From Hyphomonas sp. CY54-11-8 (GTDB lineage Bacteria; Pseudomonadota; Alphaproteobacteria; Caulobacterales; Hyphomonadaceae): a stretch of 64,000 nt of DNA. Numbering within the stretch: position 1 is the first letter of the stretch; the number at the start of each line of letters is the position of its first letter. The stretch lies in contig NZ_AWFD01000001.1 of the NCBI RefSeq assembly GCF_000682735.1, positions 434,001 to 498,000 on the forward strand, given 5' to 3'. Both the position numbers and the translations under genes were made by a program. Below the pieces are notes generated by a model. It made no database searches. It saw only the letters and a program-made list of their open reading frames with translations, and had not been told where the DNA came from. Shown here piece by piece: positions 1 to 6,561 of the stretch.

Positions 1-724
1 TCGCCAGCAGGCGGGCAATGTCCTGATCGCGGGAGAGTCGGTGGTCGCCATCCTTGATCAGGGTGAAGACGAGATCTTTCGAACTCATCGCCTCAACCAG
101 CCGGAAGGCGTGGCGCCATGGCACGTCCGGGTCTTCGGCGCCCTGCAGGATGCGCACGGGGCATTCGAGGTCGATGGTCTCGTCGAGGAGCTGCCAGCCC
201 CGGCCATCTTCAATCAGCGCCTTCGTGATGGGGTAGGGGTCGCCATAGTCTGATGGGCGCAGGGTCAGCCCGTGCTCCATGATCTCTTCCTGCTGGCGGG
301 GCGTGAATTCCGGCCACATCAGCTTTTCGGTGAAATCCGGCGCGGGCGCGATCAGCACCATGCCGGCCAGTCGCTCGCGCCGGGCGAGGCCGGAGAGTAG
401 CGCCATCCAGCCGCCCATGCTGGAGCCGACCAGGACCAGCGGCCCGTCTGTCAGCGCGTCGATCGCGTCCAGCGCATCTTCGCGCCACCGGGAAATCGTG
501 CCGTCTTCGAACGCGCCGCCTGATTCGCCGTGGCCGGAATAGTCGAAGGCGAGAAAGCCGTGGCCGGTCTCTTTTGCCCATTTTTCCACGCACATGACCT
601 TCGAGCCGGTGATGTCGGACTTGAACCCGCACAGCCACACATAGGTGAGATCGCTGCGGGCAGGGGCGAAACGGCGATAGGCCAGCTGTCTGCCGTGAGG
701 AGAGATGAAATGTTCGGTTGTCAT
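1..724 (-). CDS. Alpha/beta hydrolase, 3' end cut by window edge
   Basis: The gene starts at an ATG at 722-724 and is still open at base 1, giving about 241 codons. An alpha/beta-hydrolase fold is visible: an oxyanion-side strand around YVWLCGFKSD (res. 28-37), the nucleophile elbow GSSMGG (Ser102), an acid in EDPDVPW, and the catalytic His in DGDHRLS close to the edge. This spacing fits the small serine hydrolases of the ABHD10/BEM46 type, which act as soluble esterases or thioesterases. The substrate cannot be told from sequence. It is divergent from the GT4 gene, with about 73 bp between the two starts. Only the last few C-terminal residues are probably missing. Confidence 0.85.
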   Translation of the reverse strand, partial: MTTEHFISPHGRQLAYRRFAPARSDLTYVWLCGFKSDITGSKVMCVEKWAKETGHGFLAFDYSGHGESGGAFEDGTISRWREDALDAIDALTDGPLVLVGSSMGGWMALLSGLARRERLAGMVLIAPAPDFTEKLMWPEFTPRQQEEIMEHGLTLRPSDYGDPYPITKALIEDGRGWQLLDETIDLECPVRILQGAEDPDVPWRHAFRLVEAMSSKDLVFTLIKDGDHRLSRDQDIARLLA

Positions 725-797
725 AGTCTGTCCGTTCCGCCATCTCTCTCGCCTGTCAAGCGAATGGGTGGCACGCGACTTGGAACCTCTCCCCGAT

Positions 798-1940
798 ATG
801 ACCGGAAAGACGATCCTGCAGGTCGCCCCCGAACTTTCAGCAGGCGGCGTGGAGCGCACCGTTCTGGAAGTGACCGAAGCCATCGTTGAGGCGGGCGGCC
901 GGGCACTGCTGGCCAGCCGCGGCGGTCGCCTGGAAGGCGAATTCGAAAAGCTCGGTGGCGAGCTGTTCCGCATGGACGCCAAATCCAAGAACCCGCTGGT
1001 GCTGAAGGCCAATGAAGGCAAGCTGAAGCGGATCATCCGGAATGAGGGCGTAAACCTTGTCCATGCCCGGTCCCGCGCGCCGGCGTGGAGTGCCTATGCC
1101 GCCGCAAAAGCGATGGGCGTGCCCTTCGTGACCACCTATCATGGCGCCTATTCGGGCGAAGAAGGCCTCAAGCGGAAGTACAACTCCGTGATGGCCAAGG
1201 GCGAGCTGGTGATCGCCAATTCCCAGTGGATTGCCGAACACGTGCAGCGTGTACATGGCGTGCCGCTGGAAAAGATTGTGACCATACCCCGCGGGGTGGA
1301 TCTCGAAGCGTTCTATCCCGGCGCTGTAACACCGGCGCGGATCGATGCTGTCCGCGCCCGCTGGGGTCTCAAAGACGACAAGCGCCTGACCCTGTTCCTG
1401 CCGGGGCGGCTGACGGAGTGGAAAGGCCAGCTTCTGGCCATTGAGGCGCTGGGCCTGCTGGCGCCAGAGGAGCGGGAAGGGCTGGTGCTCGTCCTGGCGG
1501 GGGATGCGCAGGGACGCGATGCCTATGAGGGCCGGATCTATGACACGATCCGCCGCCTGCAGCTGGACGGGCAGGTTCTGGTCGTCGGCCATGAGACCGA
1601 TATGCCGGCAGCTTACCTTGCCAGCGACATCGTGATGGCACCGTCGACGCGGCCGGAAGCCTTTGGGCGTGTGGCGGCGGAAGCCTCGGCCATGGCGCGG
1701 CCGGTGATCGTGTCGGACCATGGCGGCGGGCGCGAAACCGTGCTGGACGGAGAAACCGGCGCGCGCTTCCAGCCGGGCGATGCCGCGGCCCTTGCGGGCG
1801 CGATCCGGGCGCTTCTGGCGGTCGGAAAGACAGCCCGCGGCGGTATGGGCAAGGCCGGGCAGGCACATGTCCGCAGCCATTTCTCCAAGCGGGGGCTTCA
1901 GATGGCTACCCTCGGCGTCTATAAGCGCCTGATCGGTTAG
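798..1940 (+). CDS. Glycosyltransferase family 4 (GT-B fold)
   Basis: A 380-residue GT4 glycosyltransferase, expected to move a sugar from a nucleotide donor onto an envelope glycan or lipid acceptor. The N-terminal acceptor domain starts at LQVAPELSAGGVERT, a GGxE-type loop. The C-terminal donor domain has FLPGRLTEWKGQ, and the donor-binding E-x7-E region lies in RPEAFGRVAAEASAMARP. The ATG at 798 is chosen because the family begins just before the first beta strand. An in-frame codon at 705 would add 31 residues overlapping the divergent hydrolase start. It is followed after 18 bp by a GT9 gene, so the two probably form one unit, plausibly for LPS core or capsule. The acceptor is unknown. 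Confidence 0.85.
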   Translation: MTGKTILQVAPELSAGGVERTVLEVTEAIVEAGGRALLASRGGRLEGEFEKLGGELFRMDAKSKNPLVLKANEGKLKRIIRNEGVNLVHARSRAPAWSAYAAAKAMGVPFVTTYHGAYSGEEGLKRKYNSVMAKGELVIANSQWIAEHVQRVHGVPLEKIVTIPRGVDLEAFYPGAVTPARIDAVRARWGLKDDKRLTLFLPGRLTEWKGQLLAIEALGLLAPEEREGLVLVLAGDAQGRDAYEGRIYDTIRRLQLDGQVLVVGHETDMPAAYLASDIVMAPSTRPEAFGRVAAEASAMARPVIVSDHGGGRETVLDGETGARFQPGDAAALAGAIRALLAVGKTARGGMGKAGQAHVRSHFSKRGLQMATLGVYKRLIG

Positions 1941-1958
1941 GGGACCGACGAGGTAGGC

Positions 1959-2993
1959 ATGGCAAAAACCGCAAAGCTCGCCAGCCCGGTCAATCCGGGG
2001 GCTGGCGCCAAGGAAGTTCTGGTCATCAAGCTGAGCGCGCTCGGCGACTTCGTGCTGGCGCTCGGTGCCATGAAAGCCGTGCGCGAGTTCCACCCTTCCG
2101 CCCGGATCACGCTGCTGACGACGCCGCCTTTTGAGGATTTCGCCAGCCATTGCCCATATTTCGACCGGATCGAGACCGATGGCCGCCCGCCCACGATGAA
2201 GGCAACGACCGCGCTGCTGAACCGGATCCGCAAGTCGAAATACGACATCATCTATGACTTCCAGACCTCCGGCCGGACAAAGAACTATTTCACGGCGCTG
2301 AGCCGCACGGGCAAGGCGCCGCTCTGGTCCGGCCATCATGAGAAGGCGGCCTTCTTCCACGACAATCCGGACCGGGCGACCATGCACTCGATCGATCGGC
2401 TGGCCGAGCAGCTGGCCGTGGCAGGCGTCGCGCCGGACGGACGCTGGAACCGCCAGAACTTCCCGAAGCCGGACCTCAGCTGGGTGCGCCCGAAACTGCG
2501 CGATGCCCCGCGCCTTCAGCCGGCCTATTTCGGGCTGGAACAGCCCTATATGCTGCTGATTCCGGGGGCCTCCGAGCACCGGGAAGCCAAGCGCTGGCCG
2601 GTGGAACGGTTCGCCGAACTGGCCAAACGGATCGCCGACGCAGGCGTGACCCCGGCCATTATCGGCGGCAAGGCCGAGGGCAAGATCGCGCAGGACATTC
2701 TGAAGCTCGAGAAGCGGGCAAAGAGCCTCGTGACCCGGACGGACCTGTTCCAGATCGTGACCCTGGCCGAGAAAGCTGCCTTCGTCGTCGGCAACGATAC
2801 CGGCCCGATGCACATGGCCGCGATTGCCGGCGCGCCGGGGGTTGCCCTGTTTGCCACCAATGAAAGCAATCCCGACCACGCAGCGCCGCGCGGGGCCCGT
2901 TCGCCGATCATCAATTCGGCACCGACGCTCGCGGAATTGGAAGTCGACACTGTCTGGCGGTCAATTCTGGCGCTGGGTGTGCTTCCCACTTGA
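1959..2993 (+). CDS. Glycosyltransferase family 9 (heptosyltransferase-like)
   Basis: A 344-residue GT9 protein resembling ADP-heptose:LPS heptosyltransferases such as WaaC, WaaF and WaaQ. Two family hallmarks are visible: the N-terminal KLSALGDFVLALGAM (normally near residue 10, here after a 20-residue extension) and the C-terminal VGNDTGPMHMAAIAGAP, whose Asp lies in the donor site. LLIPGASEHREAKRWP matches the central nucleotide-binding loop. It probably adds a sugar to the LPS core on the inner-membrane face. The donor could be a sugar other than heptose, since GT9 members vary. It lies 18 bp after the GT4 gene and upstream of infC. Confidence 0.85.
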   Translation: MAKTAKLASPVNPGAGAKEVLVIKLSALGDFVLALGAMKAVREFHPSARITLLTTPPFEDFASHCPYFDRIETDGRPPTMKATTALLNRIRKSKYDIIYDFQTSGRTKNYFTALSRTGKAPLWSGHHEKAAFFHDNPDRATMHSIDRLAEQLAVAGVAPDGRWNRQNFPKPDLSWVRPKLRDAPRLQPAYFGLEQPYMLLIPGASEHREAKRWPVERFAELAKRIADAGVTPAIIGGKAEGKIAQDILKLEKRAKSLVTRTDLFQIVTLAEKAAFVVGNDTGPMHMAAIAGAPGVALFATNESNPDHAAPRGARSPIINSAPTLAELEVDTVWRSILALGVLPT

Positions 2994-3091
2994 CCGCACC
3001 GCAAATTTTGCCGAGTGCGCTTTTCCTTGAATATGCCCGCAACCACAGGCATATTCAGGCATCCTGAGAACAGCCACAAAGGAGATCGGCT

Positions 3092-3631
3092 ATAGCTCGC
3101 AGACCAATGAATGAAGCGCCCCAGAAGGATAAGGGACCGCGCACCAATGACGACATCAAGGCCGCAAAGGTCCTGTTGATCGACGAACACGGTGAGAAAC
3201 AGGGAGTGATGCCGCTGGCAGCCGCTCTTGATGCTGCGCGCGAAGCCAGCATGGATCTCGTCGAAGTTTCGCCGAACCAGGAAGTGCCCGTCGTCAAGAT
3301 TCTCGACTATGGCAAGCTGCGTTTCGAAGAGCGGAAGAAGAAAGCCGCTGCGAAGAAGAAGCAGAAGAATTCCGAACTCAAAGAAATCAAGATGCGCCCG
3401 AACATCGACACGCATGACTATGAAGTCAAAGCGAAGGCGATGACGCGTTTCTTTGAAGCTGGGGACAAGGTGAAGGTAACCCTTCGCTTCCGCGGCCGGG
3501 AAATGGCGCACCAGCATCTCGGCATGGAATTGCTGAACCGGGTGAAGGAAGACTTCGACGAAATGGCGAAGGTGGAGCTGGAGCCGAAGCTCGAAGGCCG
3601 CCAGATGACCATGGTCCTCTCACCACGCTGA
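3092..3631 (+). CDS. infC: Translation initiation factor IF-3 (apparent ATA start)
   Basis: IF-3 binds the 30S subunit, prevents 50S joining and proofreads the start codon. The N-domain ([18 protein letters not shown]), the lysine-rich linker around res. 85-100 and the C-domain ([17 protein letters not shown]) are complete; 179 aa is the usual length. The first in-frame ATG is at 3107, 22 nt from the only good Shine-Dalgarno, GGAG at 3081-3084. An ATA codon at 3092 sits 7 nt after that GGAG and opens the reading Met-Ala-Arg-Arg-Pro, resembling the RRP N-terminus of many alphaproteobacterial IF-3s. E. coli infC starts at AUU so that IF-3 represses its own synthesis, and an AUA start would serve the same loop. 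The family call is certain; the start is inferred. Confidence 0.9.
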   Translation: MARRPMNEAPQKDKGPRTNDDIKAAKVLLIDEHGEKQGVMPLAAALDAAREASMDLVEVSPNQEVPVVKILDYGKLRFEERKKKAAAKKKQKNSELKEIKMRPNIDTHDYEVKAKAMTRFFEAGDKVKVTLRFRGREMAHQHLGMELLNRVKEDFDEMAKVELEPKLEGRQMTMVLSPR

Positions 3632-3677
3632 ACACCATGAAGAATCCCATATAGGGACCATGTATACACCATGAAGA
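3632..3677. repeat. 12-bp direct repeat just after infC
   Basis: ACACCATGAAGA occurs at 3632-3643 and again at 3666-3677, a 34-bp period, between the infC stop and the terminator stem. Part of the spacer (GGACCATGTAT, then ATACACCATG) recurs in other order downstream of serB near 40836-40860. Function unknown. Confidence 0.6.
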
Positions 3678-3710
3678 GCCGGCCGGGGCGGACCCTGCCG
3701 GCTCTTTCCG
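3675..3710 (+). terminator. Intrinsic terminator after infC
   Basis: A perfect 9-bp stem, AGAGCCGGC at 3675-3683 with GCCGGCTCT at 3697-3705, is followed by a short T-containing tail. It lies 44 bp past the infC stop. The tail is weak, so termination may be partial, leaving some read-through into rpmI-rplT. Confidence 0.7.
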
Positions 3711-3765
3711 TTCCAGGGCGGCACGGCAGGGCATTTTCAAGTGCATTATCAGCCGCTTTCGCCCC

Positions 3766-3794
3766 TTGATTCCATTTCCCCAATCCGCCATAAG
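3766..3794 (+). promoter_or_regulatory. Possible sigma70-type promoter for rpmI-rplT
   Basis: TTGATT (3766-3771), a 17-nt spacer and CATAAG (3789-3794) lie between the infC terminator and rpmI. The -10 match is modest. Its position fits the need for a promoter downstream of the terminator. By eye only. Confidence 0.3.
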
Positions 3795-3892
3795 CCGCCT
3801 CTTCCGAGTGGTGCAGGCGAACGGCATGCCCTCCACTCATGACAGACCGGGCCGCCCGGAAGGGTGCGAGCTCCACCAAAAAGGAGAATGAA

Positions 3893-4093
3893 ATGCCGAA
3901 GATGAAGACCAAGAAGGCCGCTGCAAAGCGCTTCAAGATCACCGCATCGGGCAAGCTGAAGCACGGCGTCGCTGGCAAGCGTCACCGCCTGATCAGCCAC
4001 AATGCAAAGTACATCCGCCAGAACCGCGGCACGTCCGTCGGTGCCAAGGCTGATGAAGCCCGTGTGAAAAAGTTCCTGCCGTACGGCCTCTAA
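3893..4093 (+). CDS. rpmI: Ribosomal protein bL35
   Basis: A 66-residue bL35, a structural protein of the 50S subunit. The hallmark N-terminus MPKMKTKKAAAKRFK and the C-terminal region around VKKFLPYGL are intact. An in-frame extension back to 3839 exists, but the ATG at 3893 has an AAGGAG Shine-Dalgarno at 3881-3886 and matches the family start. The order infC-rpmI-rplT is the conserved IF3-L35-L20 arrangement. In E. coli, L20 represses rpmI-rplT translation through the leader; whether that holds here cannot be judged by eye. Confidence 0.98.
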   Translation: MPKMKTKKAAAKRFKITASGKLKHGVAGKRHRLISHNAKYIRQNRGTSVGAKADEARVKKFLPYGL

Positions 4094-4139
4094 GCCGCCG
4101 TCGCTGACTTAATACTGATCTTGATAGAAGGAGGCTCAG

Positions 4140-4502
4140 ATGCCCCGCTCCCGCGCTAAAGTTCCTGCCCACGCCCGCCACAAGAAAATCCTGAAGCAGG
4201 CAAAGGGTTTCCGTAACCGCCGCAAGAATACGTTCCGCATCGCGCACCAGTCCGTCTGGGAAGCCGGCCAGTACGCCTATGTCGGCCGCAAAGTTAAGAA
4301 GCGGAAGTTCCGCTCGCTCTGGATCCAGCGCATCAACGCCGCTGTCCGCATCCACGACGAGGACATGAACTACTCGCAGTTCATCAACGGCCTGACCAAA
4401 GCCGGCATCGAAGTCGACCGCAAAGTCATGTCGGACATCGCCATCAAGGACCCGGACGCTTTCGGCGCCCTGGTTGCCCAGGCCAAAGCGGCTCTCGCCT
4501 AA
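4140..4502 (+). CDS. rplT: Ribosomal protein bL20
   Basis: A 120-residue bL20, which binds 23S rRNA directly, is needed early in 50S assembly and acts as translational repressor of its own operon in several bacteria. The basic N-terminal helix ([19 protein letters not shown]) and the globular C-domain ([19 protein letters not shown]) are complete. A strong AAGGAGG Shine-Dalgarno at 4128-4134 precedes the ATG. It lies 46 bp after rpmI and 34 bp before a small basic ORF that probably shares its transcript. Confidence 0.98.
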   Translation: MPRSRAKVPAHARHKKILKQAKGFRNRRKNTFRIAHQSVWEAGQYAYVGRKVKKRKFRSLWIQRINAAVRIHDEDMNYSQFINGLTKAGIEVDRKVMSDIAIKDPDAFGALVAQAKAALA

Positions 4503-4536
4503 GCTCTTTACAGACTGAAGCTACAGGAACGACCCC

Positions 4537-4698
4537 ATGTCGAAGTCCCCGAACTCCGTGCTGCACCCGTCGAAGAAGCCGCGCGTCAAGCGCCGCAACG
4601 CGACCTGGAAGGCCAATCTCGGCAAGCGCGCGAAAGTCCGCGTGTTTGGCAACACCAAGCGCGCACGGATCGCCCGCAAGAAAGCTGCCGGCAAGTAA
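4537..4698 (+). CDS. Unrecognised 53-aa highly basic protein in the L35-L20 transcript
   Basis: The ORF encodes 53 residues with 11 Lys and 8 Arg and no Asp or Glu. It starts MSKSPNSVLHPSKKPRVKRR and ends RARIARKKAAGK. A Shine-Dalgarno AGGA at 4525-4528 sits 8 nt before the ATG. Codon choice is like that of the adjacent ribosomal protein genes (AAG, CGC, GGC, ACC). It lies between rplT and the terminator at 4764, so it should be co-transcribed with rpmI-rplT. I do not recognise it as bL34, bL36, bTHX or another standard ribosomal protein. By composition and position it resembles lineage-specific ribosomal proteins or assembly factors that bind rRNA. That role is inference; translation is well supported by the SD, composition and context. 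Confidence 0.75.
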   Translation: MSKSPNSVLHPSKKPRVKRRNATWKANLGKRAKVRVFGNTKRARIARKKAAGK

Positions 4699-4763
4699 GC
4701 TTTCTGACAGGCCCCGCGCCGCCGGTGACCGCCCGGAAGGGCAGGCACCGAACCGAATGAGAG

Positions 4764-4790
4764 AAAGCCCGGCCATCGTGCCGGGCTTTT
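4764..4790 (+). terminator. Intrinsic terminator of the rpmI-rplT transcript
   Basis: A perfect 10-bp stem, AAAGCCCGGC (4764-4773) with GCCGGGCTTT (4780-4789), has a 6-nt loop and runs into TTTTCC. It closes the ribosomal-protein transcript 66 bp past the small basic ORF and upstream of pheS. Confidence 0.85.
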
Positions 4791-4862
4791 CCGTTTCTTC
4801 CAGATTTGCATCCCCCCGCGAAGCGCCTACAAAGCCCGCGGAACCAAATGAGGGGCAAGACC

Positions 4863-5939
4863 TTGTCCGATATTACGACCATCGAAAACGAAGCGCTGGC
4901 GGCGGTGGCTGCTGCGGGTGACCTGGAAACGCTGGACGCGGTGCGCGTGGCGGAGCTCGGCAAGAAGGGCAGGGTCTCCGGCCTGATGGGCTCGCTTGGC
5001 AAGATGAGCCCGGAAGAGCGCAAGGAAAACGGCCCGAAGCTCAATGCGCTGAAAAACCGGGTGAATGATGCGATCACCGCCCGCAAGGCCGAACTGGAAG
5101 CCGAGGCGCTGGAAAAGCAGCTGGCCAGCGAAAAGCTGGACCTGACCCTGCCGCCGGCCCCCGGCCCAAATGCCGGCGCACTGCACCCGGTGATGCAGGT
5201 GTTCGAGGAAGTCGCCGCCATCTTCGGTGATATGGGCTTCACCGTGGCCGAAGGCCCGGACGTGGAAGACGACTGGCACAATTTCACAGCGCTGAACTTC
5301 CCGGAAGGCCACCCGGCGCGTGAGACCCACGACACCTTCTTCATGAAGGCACAGGAAGGCGACACGCCGAAAGTGCTGCGCACGCACACCTCGCCTGTGC
5401 AGATCCGTACCATGATGGAGCAGAAGCCGCCGATCCGCATCCTCGTGCCGGGCCGGGTCTACCGGAACGACTGGGATGCAACGCATACGCCGATGTTCCA
5501 CCAGGTCGAAGGTCTCGTGATCGAGAAGGGCACCCATATGGGGCACCTGAAAGGCTGCCTCATCGACTTCGTGAAAGCCTTCTTCGAAGTCGACAATGTG
5601 GAAGCGCGCTTCCGCCCGCACTTCTTTCCGTTCACGGAGCCGTCGGCCGAGATGGACGTGAAATATACCCGCAAGGGCGAGACAATCGAGATCGGCGCCG
5701 GCGACAGCTGGATGGAGATCCTCGGCTCCGGCATGGTGCACCCGAACGTGCTGCGCAATTGCGGCATCGACCCGAACGAATATCAGGGCTTCGCCTTCGG
5801 TATGGGGATCGACCGCCTGGCGATGTTGAAATACGGCATGCCGGACCTGCGCCCGTATTTCGAGGCTGATCCGCAATGGACCCGCCATTATGGCTTCGCG
5901 CCGTGGAGCACGCCATCCGTCAGTGGCGGCCTGAGCTAA
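4863..5939 (+). CDS. pheS: Phenylalanine--tRNA ligase alpha subunit
   Basis: PheS is the catalytic class II subunit of the alpha2beta2 enzyme that charges tRNA-Phe. An N-terminal coiled coil (about res. 1-95) is followed by the class II core, with motif 2 around [19 protein letters not shown] and motif 3 around [14 protein letters not shown]. The preferred start is TTG at 4863, giving [12 protein letters not shown], 358 aa. A GAGGGG at 4850-4855 is well placed before it, whereas the in-frame ATG at 4848 and TTG at 4806 have no Shine-Dalgarno and would run into the terminator region. It is followed after 10 bp by an unrelated membrane-anchored ORF, then pheT. Confidence 0.96.
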   Translation: MSDITTIENEALAAVAAAGDLETLDAVRVAELGKKGRVSGLMGSLGKMSPEERKENGPKLNALKNRVNDAITARKAELEAEALEKQLASEKLDLTLPPAPGPNAGALHPVMQVFEEVAAIFGDMGFTVAEGPDVEDDWHNFTALNFPEGHPARETHDTFFMKAQEGDTPKVLRTHTSPVQIRTMMEQKPPIRILVPGRVYRNDWDATHTPMFHQVEGLVIEKGTHMGHLKGCLIDFVKAFFEVDNVEARFRPHFFPFTEPSAEMDVKYTRKGETIEIGAGDSWMEILGSGMVHPNVLRNCGIDPNEYQGFAFGMGIDRLAMLKYGMPDLRPYFEADPQWTRHYGFAPWSTPSVSGGLS

Positions 5940-5949
5940 GGACGCGGCC

Positions 5950-6558
5950 ATGGGCAACGGCAACAAGGCTGAAATGCTGATTGCGATCTGCGCGGTGATC
6001 ACCAGCGCGATAGCAGTCTTCATTGCCTGGGATCAGGGCCGCGTGATGCGGGCGCAGCAGCACGGCTCTGTTTATCCGGTGCTGCAAGCAGACGGTTATG
6101 TCTCGGCAGACCTGCATGTGCGTGAGATCGGTGTCAGGTTCCGCAACAGCGGTGTCGGCCCGGCGCTGATCGAGTCGGTGGACATGCTGAAAGATGGCGA
6201 GCGCCTGGAGAATCTCAAAGCCTATCGTGACGAGCTGCCGGACGGCTATGACCTGTCATGGACAAGCATGGTGGGCCGCGCCGTGGCGCCGGGGGAAACG
6301 ATCAACGCCTTGCGTATTTCCTGGCCGGCCGAGTCAATAAGCGCGGTCGTGCAAGCGGAAACAGCGGCAAAATGGGGCGAGCTGACGATGAACGTCTGCT
6401 ATTGCTCCGTGTTCCAGCGCTGCTGGGAAGTCGAGGGCCTCGCCCTGAATTCCCCCGCCCGGCGGGTAAAGGCCTGCACGCGCAGTGAAGAAGATGTTTT
6501 TGAGAACCTGTCCCCGGTCAATCAGGTTCAAGACGAATTAAATCCCGAACTGGAATAG
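5950..6558 (+). CDS. Membrane-anchored hypothetical protein inserted between pheS and pheT
   Basis: A 202-residue protein with one N-terminal membrane segment (AEMLIAICAVITSAIAVFIAW, about res. 7-27) and a soluble remainder. The soluble part includes a strand-rich stretch (VREIGVRFRNSGVGPALIESV) that looks like a small beta-sandwich, and a short Cys-containing stretch, NVCYCSVFQRCW. I do not recognise a family. It starts 10 bp after pheS and ends 3 bp before pheT, so it is co-transcribed with both synthetase subunits. The C-terminus is acidic. No role in tRNA charging is evident. It may simply ride in the operon. Confidence 0.85.
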   Translation: MGNGNKAEMLIAICAVITSAIAVFIAWDQGRVMRAQQHGSVYPVLQADGYVSADLHVREIGVRFRNSGVGPALIESVDMLKDGERLENLKAYRDELPDGYDLSWTSMVGRAVAPGETINALRISWPAESISAVVQAETAAKWGELTMNVCYCSVFQRCWEVEGLALNSPARRVKACTRSEEDVFENLSPVNQVQDELNPELE

Positions 6559-6561
6559 ACG

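Noticed and set aside
4757-4870. Phe leader peptide/attenuator before pheS
   Set aside because: An ATG at 4757 opens a frame with two Phe codons only after the hairpin, with no Shine-Dalgarno; the hairpin is better read as the terminator of the preceding transcript.
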